Of a stretch of 10,077 nt of DNA, positions 1-6,958 are shown one piece after another. The translations under genes and the position numbers were made by a program. This stretch comes from Pseudomonadota bacterium. GTDB lineage: Bacteria > Pseudomonadota > Alphaproteobacteria > Acetobacterales > Acetobacteraceae. A model generated the notes under the pieces. It made no database searches. It was not told the origin of the DNA and saw only the letters and a program-made list of their open reading frames with translations. Location of the stretch: NCBI GenBank assembly GCA_021798375.1, contig JAJZHU010000068.1, positions 1 to 10,077 on the forward strand. The letters are read 5' to 3'. Position 1 is the stretch's first letter, and each line of letters opens with the position of its first letter.

Positions 1-287
1 AGCATCGTCCCCGCCCCAATTCGCCGTCCGGCTTGCGGTTTGCTCGCCTCATCCTCGCCCAGGCGCATCACCGCCACGGCGCTTTGGAAACCGCCGAAGG
101 TCGTGCCGATCGAGAATGCCAGCAGCAAACCGCCGATCCAACCGCCGTCGCCGTTGAAAATCAGTCCGCGCAGCCCGCCCAAATCGACCCCGATCAGGGC
201 GGCGGCCAACATCACGCCGATACAAAACCCCAGCGCCGCGTGGCGGAGCACGAATGTGAACACGCTCGGGGTGCGGCGTTGGTTCAT
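1..287 (-). CDS. Small membrane protein of unknown function, 3' end cut by window edge
   Basis: Reading from ATG at 287 towards base 1 gives 95 codons with no stop, so the gene runs off the left edge. The protein starts MNQRRTPSVF. It has hydrophobic stretches at about residues 13-33 and 49-70, the second rich in Gly and Phe (TTFGGFQSA). A charged tail (GEDEASKPQ) follows, suggesting the end of the protein is near. The start is supported by the ATGA overlap with the stop of the preceding minus-strand gene, which implies translational coupling; no strong ribosome binding site is visible. I do not recognise a named family. It resembles the short conserved hydrophobic proteins annotated as hypothetical in alphaproteobacteria. 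Its place as third gene of a cluster divergent from the cbb3 oxidase operon hints at a membrane accessory role, which is inference only. Confidence 0.7.
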   Translation of the reverse strand, partial: MNQRRTPSVFTFVLRHAALGFCIGVMLAAALIGVDLGGLRGLIFNGDGGWIGGLLLAFSIGTTFGGFQSAVAVMRLGEDEASKPQAGRRIGAGTM

Positions 288-556
288 GCGCTTTGTTTCG
301 CCTTCAGCAAAAACACCGTCTCGCTCGCGGCCATGCCAAGGGCGTAGGCGGTAAAGGTGATCATCGCGCAGCGAAAGGCGAAATCATGGGCGAATGTGGC
401 GGCGCTCAGGGTGAGCACGGCGAGCAAACCATGTACCGCGCCAATCCACCAACTGCCAACATGGCCACTGCCGGCGCCGATGCGGCCGCGCAGCGAAATC
501 GCCCCGGCCAACACGATTGCCAGCAACGCCATCGAGGCAAATTCATTGTGATCCAT
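284..556 (-). CDS. Small three-helix membrane protein, unknown function
   Basis: This is a 90-aa protein beginning MDHNEFASMA. It has three probable membrane helices, at about residues 8-22, 35-52 and 62-85. An ATG 23 codons further upstream is in frame, but the start at 556 is preferred because a strong purine-rich site (GGGGGGAG, bases 572-565 on the minus strand) lies 8 bases before it. The stop TGA overlaps the next gene's ATG (ATGA, bases 287-284), so the two are probably co-translated. His42, His57 and Cys63 sit in or next to helices, but there is no recognisable metal or cofactor motif. I do not recognise the family. The gene follows a TauE/SafE-like gene on the same strand after a 90-bp gap and may belong to the same transcript. 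Confidence 0.72.
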   Translation of the reverse strand: MDHNEFASMALLAIVLAGAISLRGRIGAGSGHVGSWWIGAVHGLLAVLTLSAATFAHDFAFRCAMITFTAYALGMAASETVFLLKAKQSA

Positions 557-564
557 GGCCCAAG

Positions 565-572
565 CTCCCCCC
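565..572 (-). promoter_or_regulatory. Ribosome binding site that fixes the start at 556
   Basis: On the minus strand GGGGGGAG ends 8 bases before the ATG at 556. The in-frame upstream ATG at 625 has no comparable site, so this decides for the 90-aa rather than the 113-aa protein. Confidence 0.6.
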
Positions 573-629
573 AAGCACGAAAACAGGTTCCCAGGATATG
601 CCCTCGCGGCCCGCGCGCCAAGCAAAATC

Positions 630-642
630 GCTGCAATGCAGC
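630..642 (-). terminator. Possible weak hairpin terminator after the SafE-like gene
   Basis: Four bases after the TAA of the SafE-like gene, the minus strand reads GCTGC-ATT-GCAGC followed by GATTTTGCTT. The stem is only five pairs and the T run is four, so this would be a weak or partial terminator at best. It could instead be a chance palindrome. Confidence 0.25.
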
Positions 643-646
643 AAAT

Positions 647-1402
647 TTACAGTGACTCTATCTGGGCGATGCCGATCCCCGCCAGCAGCGCCGCGGCAAG
701 CAGCAGTAAAACCGGAATGACCGGTCGCATTTTCACGGCGATGCCGCGCCCGCCCATGATGCCCAGCAGTGCCAGCAACGGCACCGTGCCAAGCCCGAAA
801 CAGGCCATGGCGACGGCCGCGCGTCCTGGCGAGCCGCGGCTGCTTGCCGCCAGCAGCGCCGCCCCCAACAGGCAGCAAGGCAGAAACCCCAGGATCAGGC
901 CGGTGGCGAAATGCCGCCAAGGCCCAAGCGCCTCCAAACGCGCCGTGAAAGGCCGCACCATGCGCCACAAGAACAACCCGCGCGCCAGGTTGATGGCGGG
1001 AAACCAGCGGTGCAACGCCTGCAACGCCATCAAGCCGCTCGCCGCCAGCAGCAACCCCCCGCTCAAGGCATGCAACATTGTCAGGCGCGACAGCAACGAC
1101 ACCCCCGCGCTCAGGGCGGCCCCCAATCCGGCATAGGTGGTGATGCGCCCCAAATGATACAGCGGCAGCGCCCCGGCAAGCACCCGCGATCGTTCGTTCA
1201 AACGCCGGGCGGGAATGCAGGCCATCGAATCCGACGCCTGCGCCAGCACGAACGCGCCGCACATCGGCCCGCAATGCAGCACGCTGCCCAACAATCCCAT
1301 GGCAAACAACAACACAGGCATCGCCATCGGCCACAGCCCCGGCGCGGATCCCGGCGTTGTCAGCGTGTGACACAGCGAAATTAGGCCGTAATACCAATTC
1401 AT
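647..1402 (-). CDS. TauE/SafE (DsbD_2-like) membrane protein beside the cbb3 oxidase operon
   Basis: This is a 251-aa polytopic membrane protein. HCGPMCG at residues 43-49 closes the first helix, and a second, related motif GFLPCCLLGAALLAA at about 172-186 starts the second half. This two-half layout with Cys near helix ends is typical of the family annotated as sulfite exporter TauE/SafE or cytochrome c biogenesis transmembrane region (PF13386 type). Homologues often sit next to cco genes in proteobacteria, sometimes after ccoS; copper or thiol handling for oxidase assembly is suspected but unproven. The start at 1402 gives the sequence MNWYYGLISL and lies 44 bases from an FNR-type box. It has no clear ribosome binding site. 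ATGs at 1327 and 1321 (residues 26 and 28) are alternatives that would leave only 16-18 residues before the HCGPMCG motif. The open frame continues upstream to 1759, but that stretch is antisense to the small gene at 1547 and is not protein-like. Confidence 0.85.
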   Translation of the reverse strand: MNWYYGLISLCHTLTTPGSAPGLWPMAMPVLLFAMGLLGSVLHCGPMCGAFVLAQASDSMACIPARRLNERSRVLAGALPLYHLGRITTYAGLGAALSAGVSLLSRLTMLHALSGGLLLAASGLMALQALHRWFPAINLARGLFLWRMVRPFTARLEALGPWRHFATGLILGFLPCCLLGAALLAASSRGSPGRAAVAMACFGLGTVPLLALLGIMGGRGIAVKMRPVIPVLLLLAAALLAGIGIAQIESL

Positions 1403-1445
1403 GTTGTGCGTCGTGTGTTGTGCGTGATGGATCGTTGCGATTTCA

Positions 1446-1459
1446 TTGATACACGTCAA
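1446..1459. promoter_or_regulatory. FNR/FixK-type binding site (anaerobox)
   Basis: TTGATACACGTCAA is a 14-bp inverted repeat that matches the FNR consensus TTGAT-N4-ATCAA at 9 of 10 positions and fits the FixK form (TTGA-N6-TCAA) fully. It lies between the SafE-like gene (start 1402) and the cco operon (first start 1547). Low-oxygen regulators of the Crp/Fnr family (FNR, Anr, FnrL, FixK) are the usual activators of cco/fix operons. If it acts as a class II site, centred near -41.5, it predicts starts near 1494 on the + strand and near 1411 on the minus strand. Which regulator binds cannot be told from this window. Confidence 0.8.
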
Positions 1460-1480
1460 GGCTACCGCGTGGCTTGTCTT

Positions 1481-1486
1481 TACTTT
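1481..1486 (+). promoter_or_regulatory. Possible -10 element of the cco operon promoter
   Basis: TACTTT shares three of six positions with TATAAT. It sits where a class II FNR-type site centred at 1452.5 would place the -10 box, with transcription starting near 1494. No good -35 hexamer is seen, as expected for an activator-dependent promoter. Placement is by geometry only. Confidence 0.35.
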
Positions 1487-1533
1487 GCAATACGGGCGGG
1501 GATGAATTTGGGCGGACTCCGCATTCAGAAAAT

Positions 1534-1539
1534 AGGGGA
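1534..1539 (+). promoter_or_regulatory. Ribosome binding site that fixes the start at 1547
   Basis: AGGGGA ends 7 bases before ATG 1547. In-frame ATGs upstream (1406, 1427, 1502) would put the FNR-type box inside the coding region, so this site decides for the 79-aa protein. Confidence 0.6.
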
Positions 1540-1546
1540 TCAGACA

Positions 1547-1786
1547 ATGCCGGAAACTGTGCCGGAAACTGTGCCGGAAACTCTGCCGGGGCCAAGCGGC
1601 GTGGCCATAGGCGATGTCATCGTGGGAACAATGATGGCCGTGCTTGGTTTGGTGGGGCTGTTGATGGCCTCGCGGGCGCTGGATAGCGAAATCTATATTT
1701 TCGGTCTCAGCCTGGCGCTTTTCGCGGCCGTGTTCGATTTTGGGCTGATCCGGGCTCACTTCGACAAAAAAGGAGCGCAGTCATGA
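1547..1786 (+). CDS. Small two-helix membrane protein at the head of the cco operon
   Basis: This is a 79-aa protein beginning [18 protein letters not shown]. It has a short Pro/Glu/Thr-rich N-terminus made of three PET-V/L repeats, then two hydrophobic helices at about residues 20-40 and 47-68, then a basic tail ([11 protein letters not shown]). The start follows a good AGGGGA site with 7-base spacing. The stop TGA overlaps the ccoN ATG (ATGA at 1783-1786), so it is translationally coupled to the catalytic subunit. Short hydrophobic proteins of this look occur before ccoN in some alphaproteobacteria, but I know no assigned function. It does not resemble CcoQ, CcoS or CcoH, which are all present separately. 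A role in CcoN insertion, heme or copper loading, or oxidase stability would fit the position and is inference. Confidence 0.82.
   Translation: MPETVPETVPETLPGPSGVAIGDVIVGTMMAVLGLVGLLMASRALDSEIYIFGLSLALFAAVFDFGLIRAHFDKKGAQS
1550..1585 (+). repeat. Three 12-bp tandem repeats coding for PET-V/L
   Basis: The unit CCGGAAACTGTG occurs at 1550-1561 and 1562-1573, and as CCGGAAACTCTG at 1574-1585. The unit is a multiple of three, so gain or loss of copies keeps the reading frame of the 79-aa protein and only changes the length of its soluble N-terminus. Confidence 0.9.
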
Positions 1787-3240
1787 CCAACGCGGTTACC
1801 GCAAGGGCCACGCCCGCTCCCCGCTACAACGAGGCGGTGGTCAGAAAATTCATCATCGCCACCATTTTCTGGTCGGTGGTCGCATTCGCCCTGGGTTGTT
1901 ACATCGCCGCGGAACTCTGCTGGCCCGCCCTGAATCTCGACCAGGCATGGTTGAATTTCGGGCGGCTGCGCCCGGTGCACACATCGGCGGCCATTTTCGC
2001 TTTTGGTGGCTCGGCGTTGATGGGGTCGTCGCTTTTCGTGGTGCAACGCACCTGCCGCGCCCGGCTGTGGGGCGGCGAGGCGCTGGCCAATTTCGTATTC
2101 TGGGGCTATCAGTTCTTCATCGTGATGGCCGCGCTTTCCTATGTGCTGGGCTATAGCCAGGGCAAGGAATACGCCGAACCGGAATGGCATCTCGATCTGT
2201 GGCTCACCCTGGTCTGGGTCTGCTATCTGCTGATTTTCGTCGGCACGCTGCTCAAACGTGAAGAGCCGCACATCTATGTGGCGAACTGGTTTTATCTGGC
2301 CTTCATCGTCACCATTGCGATGCTGCACGTCGTGAACAATGCCGCCGTCCCGGCCTCGTTCTTCATGGCCAAAAGCTATTCCGTCTATGCCGGCGTGCAA
2401 GATGCGTTGATCCAATGGTGGTATGGCCATAATGCGGTAGGTTTCTTCCTCACCGCGGGCTTTTTGGGCATGGTGTATTATTTCATCCCCAAGGCGGCCA
2501 ATCGTCCGGTCTATTCCTACCGTTTGTCGATCATCCATTTTTGGTCGCTGATCTTCATGTATATCTGGGCCGGGCCGCATCATCTGCATTACACCGCCCT
2601 GCCGGATTGGGCGCAAACCTTGGGCATGGCGTTCTCGATCATGCTGTGGATGCCAAGCTGGGGCGGCATGATCAACGGCATGATGACGCTTTCCGGCGCC
2701 TGGGACAAACTCCGCACCGACCCCGGCTTGCGTTTCTCGGTTACCGCCGTGGGCTTTTACGGCATGGCCACCTTTGAAGGTCCGGTGATGTCGGTGCGTC
2801 AGGTGAATTCGCTCAGCCATTACACCGATTGGGGCATTGGCCATGTGCATTCAGGCACCCTGGGCTGGGTTTCGTTCATCACCTTCGGGATGCTCTATTA
2901 CATCGTGCCGGTGCTGTGGAAACAAAGGGATGTCTATTCCAAAAAGCTGGTGGCCTGGCACTTCTGGATCGGCACGCTGGGCATTGTTTTCTATATCACC
3001 TCGATGTGGGTTTCGGGCATCACTCAAGGCCTGATGTGGCGCGCCTATGATAAGCAGGGTTTCTTGCAATATTCCTTTGTCGAAAGCGTGGTGGCGGTAC
3101 ACCCGTTCGAGGTGGTTCGCCTGATCGGCGGACTGATGTTCCTGGCTGGCGCTTTGATCATGGTCTATAATCTGGTCCAGACGATGCGCGGGGCGACTGA
3201 AAAAACCAGTGCGGCATTTGCTGCGCAGGCAGCGGAGTAA
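1783..3240 (+). CDS. ccoN: cbb3-type cytochrome c oxidase subunit I (CcoN)
   Basis: Catalytic subunit of the cbb3 oxidase in the inner membrane. It reduces oxygen to water at a heme b3/CuB centre and pumps protons. The 485-aa length is normal and the protein has about 12 membrane helices. Visible hallmarks are His66 in [10 protein letters not shown] (low-spin heme b); His216 in [10 protein letters not shown] with His266-His267 in AGPHHLHYT (CuB ligands); Tyr260 in FMYIWAGP (the His-Tyr cross-link tyrosine of this family); Glu332 in TFEGP; and His354/His356 in [12 protein letters not shown] (heme ligands). The ATG at 1783 has AGGAG at 1771-1775 with 7-base spacing and overlaps the stop of the preceding small gene. 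The ccoO start follows 5 bp after the stop. All catalytic residues I looked for are present, so it should be active. Expression is probably low-oxygen induced through the box at 1446-1459. Confidence 0.98.
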   Translation: MTNAVTARATPAPRYNEAVVRKFIIATIFWSVVAFALGCYIAAELCWPALNLDQAWLNFGRLRPVHTSAAIFAFGGSALMGSSLFVVQRTCRARLWGGEALANFVFWGYQFFIVMAALSYVLGYSQGKEYAEPEWHLDLWLTLVWVCYLLIFVGTLLKREEPHIYVANWFYLAFIVTIAMLHVVNNAAVPASFFMAKSYSVYAGVQDALIQWWYGHNAVGFFLTAGFLGMVYYFIPKAANRPVYSYRLSIIHFWSLIFMYIWAGPHHLHYTALPDWAQTLGMAFSIMLWMPSWGGMINGMMTLSGAWDKLRTDPGLRFSVTAVGFYGMATFEGPVMSVRQVNSLSHYTDWGIGHVHSGTLGWVSFITFGMLYYIVPVLWKQRDVYSKKLVAWHFWIGTLGIVFYITSMWVSGITQGLMWRAYDKQGFLQYSFVESVVAVHPFEVVRLIGGLMFLAGALIMVYNLVQTMRGATEKTSAAFAAQAAE

Positions 3241-3245
3241 ATCAG

Positions 3246-3965
3246 ATGCGCTTTCGTCACGAATTTATCGAAAAAAACGCCATCCTGCTGTTGGTGCTCA
3301 CGCTTTTGACCGTCTCCATCGGCGGCATCGTCGAAATCGCGCCCTTGTTCACCATTGAAACCACCATCGAAAAGGTGAAAGGCGTGCGTCCCTACTCGCC
3401 GCTGGAATTGGAAGGCCGCGACATTTACATCCGCGAAGGATGTTACGTCTGCCACAGCCAGATGATTCGCAGCCTGCGCGACGAGGTCGAGCGTTATGGC
3501 CATTACTCGATCGCCGCCGAGAGCATGTATGATCATCCCTTTCAATGGGGATCGAAACGCATCGGTCCCGATCTGGCGCGGGTGGGTGGCAAATATTCCA
3601 ACGATTGGCATTATCAGCATCTCACCAACGCCCAATCGGTGGTGCCCGAAAGCCTGATGCCGCACTACGCATTTTTGCAAAAGGCCCGCGTCAGAACCAA
3701 CCTCACCGTCTTGAAGATGAAGGCGTTGCGCACGGTCGGCGTGCCTTATACCGACGATGATCTGAAAAACGCGGTGGCCGACGAATATGCCCAGGCCGAC
3801 CCGAACGCCACAACCACGGATTTGTTGAAACGTTATCCGAAGGCCAACATGGTGCCGGGTGACGGGCGCGGCCCGACGGAAATGGATGCGTTGGTGTCAT
3901 ATCTTCAGGTGTTGGGCACGATGGTGAATTTTGCCGACACCAGCGAAGAACAGTTGCAGCAATAG
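3246..3965 (+). CDS. ccoO: cbb3-type oxidase monoheme cytochrome c subunit II (CcoO)
   Basis: Membrane-anchored monoheme cytochrome c that passes electrons to the CcoN heme b. The 239-aa protein has one N-terminal helix at about residues 11-32 that anchors the periplasmic domain. Its heme c site is CYVCH at 66-70 within [15 protein letters not shown], a strongly conserved FixO segment. Met138 in ESLMPHY is the likely sixth heme ligand, and [18 protein letters not shown] (105-122) is another family signature. The start at 3246 has CGGAG at 3233-3237 with 8-base spacing. The gene lies 5 bp after ccoN and 9 bp before ccoQ. Nothing is missing compared with the family. Confidence 0.98.
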   Translation: MRFRHEFIEKNAILLLVLTLLTVSIGGIVEIAPLFTIETTIEKVKGVRPYSPLELEGRDIYIREGCYVCHSQMIRSLRDEVERYGHYSIAAESMYDHPFQWGSKRIGPDLARVGGKYSNDWHYQHLTNAQSVVPESLMPHYAFLQKARVRTNLTVLKMKALRTVGVPYTDDDLKNAVADEYAQADPNATTTDLLKRYPKANMVPGDGRGPTEMDALVSYLQVLGTMVNFADTSEEQLQQ

Positions 3966-3974
3966 GAACAGGCG

Positions 3975-4118
3975 ATGGAAACCCTGCTCTGGGTGCGAGC
4001 GCATATGGTGGCCTTGATGGTCGTGGTGTTCGGCCTGATCGCTCTCACCACCTACTGGCCTGGTCGGAAATCGGTGGTTGAGCGCAACGCATCGATACCA
4101 CTCGACGACGATTTGTGA
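3975..4118 (+). CDS. ccoQ: cbb3-type oxidase small subunit (CcoQ/FixQ)
   Basis: This 47-aa, single-helix protein was found by translating the gap between ccoO and ccoP. The helix spans about residues 9-27 and is followed by TYWPGRKSVVERNASIPLDDDL. The YWPGRK segment after the helix and the IPLDDD ending are the usual marks of CcoQ/FixQ. CcoQ helps stabilise the complex, in particular the association of CcoP with CcoNO. AGGA at 3964-3967, overlapping the ccoO stop, gives a 7-base spacing to the ATG. The stop TGA at 4116-4118 is part of the ribosome binding site for ccoP, so the two are probably coupled. Confidence 0.94.
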   Translation: METLLWVRAHMVALMVVVFGLIALTTYWPGRKSVVERNASIPLDDDL

Positions 4119-4128
4119 GGATAGTGAT

Positions 4129-5001
4129 ATGCCCACCGACATCGAAAAAGACGAAATTTCGGGCCAATATACCACTGGCCACGAATGGGACGGCCTGCAC
4201 GAACTAAACACGCCGCTGCCAAAATGGTGGCTCTACACCTTCTATCTATGCATTGCCGTGGCGATGGCCATGTTTGTGCTGCTGCCATCGATCCCCTGGG
4301 TGCATTCCTATTGGCACGGCACGCTGGGTTATTCCTCGCGCAAGGTGGCGATGGCCGAATATGCCAAGATGGAGTCTTTGCATGCCGACGCATCCCGCAA
4401 GATCGCCGCGATGAGTCTCGCCGATATTCGCAAGGATCCGGCGCTGCTCGAAACGGCGCTGACCGCGGGTCGCATCACCTTTGCCAATAACTGCCAACCA
4501 TGCCATGGCGCCGGCGGGCAGGGGCGGCCCGGCTTCCCCAATCTGGCCGACGACGTATGGCTGTGGGGCGGCAAGCTAAGCGATATTCAAACCACCGTGA
4601 CACACGGCATCCGCAGCAGCGATCCAGACACCCGCTACAGCGCCATGCCGACCTTTGGCGATGATATCCTGACCGCGCAGCAGATCCAGCAAGTGGCCGA
4701 TTTCGTCTGGGTCAATTTCTATGGTCATGCCGAACCGGGCGTCGATACCGCGCCCGGCGCCAAGATCTTCGCCGACAATTGCGCCGCTTGCCATGGCGAC
4801 AAAGGCCAGGGCGGACGCGATTTCGGCGCCCCGCCACTGGCCTCGCATGTGCATCTCTATTCCGAAAGCCGCGATACCATCGTGGCCCAAGTCACCAAGC
4901 CGCGCTTGGGTGTCATGCCGAATTGGGGTGCCAAACTTGATCCGGCCACGCTAAAATCGGTCGTGCTTTACGTCCATTCCCTGGGCGGAGGCGAGGAGTA
5001 A
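4129..5001 (+). CDS. ccoP: cbb3-type oxidase diheme cytochrome c subunit III (CcoP)
   Basis: Diheme cytochrome c that accepts electrons from the cytochrome bc1 side and feeds CcoO. The 290-aa protein begins with the cytoplasmic family signature HEWDGLHELNTPLPKWW (18-34). One membrane helix follows at about 35-56, then two periplasmic cytochrome c domains with heme sites CQPCH at 122-126 and CAACH at 218-222. Likely Met ligands are Met173 (SAMPTF) and Met263 (GVMPNW). An ATG in the same frame at 4078 lies inside ccoQ; the start at 4129 is preferred because GAGGA at 4117-4121 is 7 bases ahead and the protein then starts as its family does. The gene is 10 bp after ccoQ and 4 bp before ccoG. Confidence 0.98.
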   Translation: MPTDIEKDEISGQYTTGHEWDGLHELNTPLPKWWLYTFYLCIAVAMAMFVLLPSIPWVHSYWHGTLGYSSRKVAMAEYAKMESLHADASRKIAAMSLADIRKDPALLETALTAGRITFANNCQPCHGAGGQGRPGFPNLADDVWLWGGKLSDIQTTVTHGIRSSDPDTRYSAMPTFGDDILTAQQIQQVADFVWVNFYGHAEPGVDTAPGAKIFADNCAACHGDKGQGGRDFGAPPLASHVHLYSESRDTIVAQVTKPRLGVMPNWGAKLDPATLKSVVLYVHSLGGGEE

Positions 5002-5005
5002 TCAA

Positions 5006-6466
5006 GTGAACGTCGTGCCGCCGCCCATCAAAACCGATCCGGAACAACCGTCGCAATCCATGTATGCGGATCATGTGACAGTCTATCCAAAGTCCGTCGA
5101 TGGGCCGGTGCGGCGAGTCAAATGGGCGATCCTGTTCGTCTGCCTGTCGATCTATTACCTGTTGCCCTGGCTGCGCTGGTCGCGCGGCGAGGGCAAGCCT
5201 TCGCAGGCGGTGCTGCTCGACATCGTGCATCGCCGTTTTTATATGTTCGGCGCCGAATTCTGGCCGCAGGACATCTATCTGCTCACCGGCCTGCTGATCC
5301 TTTCCGCCGTCAGCCTGTTTTTGGTGACCTCGATGTTCGGCCGCGTCTGGTGCGGCTACGCCTGCCCGCAAACAGCGTGGACCGATCTGTTCATGCTGGT
5401 CGAACGCTGGGTCGAGGGCGATCGCAATGCCCGGATCAAATTGGATCACGCCCCACTCTCGCTGAACAAGCTGGCGCGCAAATCGGCCAAGCATTTGATC
5501 TGGTTCGGCATCGCCTTTTGGACCGGCGGCGCCTGGATCATGTATTACATCGACGCGCCGACATTGGTGCGCGAATTCTGGACCGGCCAAAGCAGCGCCG
5601 GGGTCTATGGATTTATCGGCCTGTTCACCGCCACCACCTATGTTCTGGCGGGCTGGTCGCGCGAACAGGTGTGCACCTATATGTGCCCATGGCCGCGTTT
5701 TCAGGCATCGATGCTCGATGAACAAAGCCTGATCGTCACCTATCAGGATCAACGCGGCGAGCCTCGGTCGGTTGGAAAACGTCACGACGGCAACACCCAT
5801 CTCGGCGATTGCGTCGATTGCGGCGTGTGCGTGGCGGTGTGCCCGACCGGGATCGATATCCGCGACGGCATCCAATTGGAATGCATCAACTGCGGCCTGT
5901 GCGTCGATGGCTGCAACAGCGTGATGAAAAAACTCGGCCTGCCGCCCGGATTGGTGGGCTGGGATACGCTGGCCGATCAAAAATTGCGCAAGCAAGGCAA
6001 GCCGCGCGAAGTGCCGCATTATCTGCGTCCGCGTACCATGATCTATATGGCCGCGCTGGGCGTGGCGATGGCCGCCATGGTGGTTGGTTTCTTCTCCCGC
6101 CCCACCCTGGCGGTCGAAGCACAGCACGACCGCGCCCCCTTGTTCGTGATGACGCGCGACGGCGGCATTCGCAACGCCTACACGTTGAAACTCACCAACC
6201 GTTTGGCCACGGCCAATTTCGATTTGTCGATCCAAGGCCTGGGCAACGCCGACCTGACAGTGGCGGAATCCGGTGTGGCGGAGGCGCCGGTGTTGCATGT
6301 GGTCGGACCAGGCGACGACGTGGTTGCCTATCGCGTGCTGGTGCATGTGACAACGCCCGCGTTGGAAAACGGCAGCCATAAATTCAATTTCGTGTTGAAA
6401 AATCTGCAAACCGGCAAAATTGCCACCTACCAGTCCGTGTTCCTCGGGCCGGGGATCGCGAACTAA
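5006..6466 (+). CDS. ccoG: Cupric reductase / assembly ferredoxin-like protein CcoG (FixG/RdxA)
   Basis: Polytopic membrane iron-sulfur protein of 486 aa. Work on Rhodobacter capsulatus CcoG showed that this family reduces Cu(II) to Cu(I), the form exported by CcoI. Helices lie at about residues 39-55, 89-110, 164-182, 200-217 and 344-363. CGYACPQTAW (Cys116, Cys120) and CTYMCPWPRF (Cys223, Cys227) are family motifs near the membrane. Two 4Fe-4S sites follow: Cys269/272/275/279 and Cys293/296/299/303. The C-terminal ~115 residues form the usual periplasmic Ig-like domain. The start is GTG at 5006, with GAGGAG at 4993-4998 inside the end of ccoP and 7-base spacing. All expected cysteines are present. 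Confidence 0.97.
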   Translation: MNVVPPPIKTDPEQPSQSMYADHVTVYPKSVDGPVRRVKWAILFVCLSIYYLLPWLRWSRGEGKPSQAVLLDIVHRRFYMFGAEFWPQDIYLLTGLLILSAVSLFLVTSMFGRVWCGYACPQTAWTDLFMLVERWVEGDRNARIKLDHAPLSLNKLARKSAKHLIWFGIAFWTGGAWIMYYIDAPTLVREFWTGQSSAGVYGFIGLFTATTYVLAGWSREQVCTYMCPWPRFQASMLDEQSLIVTYQDQRGEPRSVGKRHDGNTHLGDCVDCGVCVAVCPTGIDIRDGIQLECINCGLCVDGCNSVMKKLGLPPGLVGWDTLADQKLRKQGKPREVPHYLRPRTMIYMAALGVAMAAMVVGFFSRPTLAVEAQHDRAPLFVMTRDGGIRNAYTLKLTNRLATANFDLSIQGLGNADLTVAESGVAEAPVLHVVGPGDDVVAYRVLVHVTTPALENGSHKFNFVLKNLQTGKIATYQSVFLGPGIAN

Positions 6467-6480
6467 TCAAAGGGGCCATC

Positions 6481-6957
6481 ATGGCGCAAGGCATAACATC
6501 GATTCAGCGCTCGGGGTGGCGATTTTTCCCCGTGTGGGTGATCGGGGCATTGGCGGTGGTGATCGCGGTGAATGTCGTGTTCATCACCATCGCCGAAAAA
6601 ACCTTCCCCGGCGAAACCGGCGGCGACCCCTACGACACCGGCATCAAATATAATTACGTGCTGAACGACGCCGCCCGCGAGGCGCGGATGGGCTGGAAAA
6701 TCACCGCCGCCACCACCGGCGGCAATGTGGTGATCAAAGCGCAAGACCGCGACGGCAGCGTGCTCAGCGGGCAAATCACGGCAGTGGCGCTGCGTCCCCT
6801 GGGCGATCCTTCGCGCACGCCCTTGCATTTTTCGCGCGGCGTTGACGGCGCCTATCACGCGCGGGAATCCTTGGCCCCGGGGCAATGGGATGTGATGACA
6901 AACATCGCGGCGCGCGGCCAGACCTATCGCATCACCGAACGGCTGGTAGTGAAATAA
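6481..6957 (+). CDS. ccoH: cbb3 oxidase assembly protein CcoH (FixH)
   Basis: This 158-aa protein has one N-terminal helix at about residues 16-37, preceded by the FixH-like RSGWRFFPVWV. A periplasmic domain follows, beginning TFPGETGGDPYDTGIKYN, where the (Y)xxGxxYN stretch is typical of the family. CcoH is needed for assembly and stability of the cbb3 complex and contacts CcoN and other subunits. ATG 6481 has AAGGGG just upstream with about 6-base spacing. It follows ccoG by 14 bp and precedes ccoI by one base, so translation of ccoI is probably coupled to it. Confidence 0.95.
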   Translation: MAQGITSIQRSGWRFFPVWVIGALAVVIAVNVVFITIAEKTFPGETGGDPYDTGIKYNYVLNDAAREARMGWKITAATTGGNVVIKAQDRDGSVLSGQITAVALRPLGDPSRTPLHFSRGVDGAYHARESLAPGQWDVMTNIAARGQTYRITERLVVK

Positions 6958-6958
6958 C

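Noticed and set aside
543..1397. Minus-strand open frame of 284 codons in a different frame from the SafE-like gene
   Set aside because: The alternative frame gives the HCGPMCG motif and a coherent set of membrane helices; this one is Gly/Arg/Val/His-rich without helices.
1403..1759. N-terminal extension of the SafE-like frame up to 1759
   Set aside because: It would be antisense to the 79-aa gene and contain the FNR-type box. The translation is His/Arg/Gln-rich with repeats ([11 protein letters not shown]) that are just the complement of the PETV repeat.
1756..2850. Minus-strand open frame of 364 codons antisense to ccoN
   Set aside because: Hydrophilic His/Gln/Arg-rich shadow of a membrane protein gene, with no domain resemblance.
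4913..6409. Minus-strand open frame of 498 codons antisense to ccoG
   Set aside because: Composition (Gln, His, Ala, Arg) is that of a shadow frame. CcoG on the + strand has every expected Cys motif.
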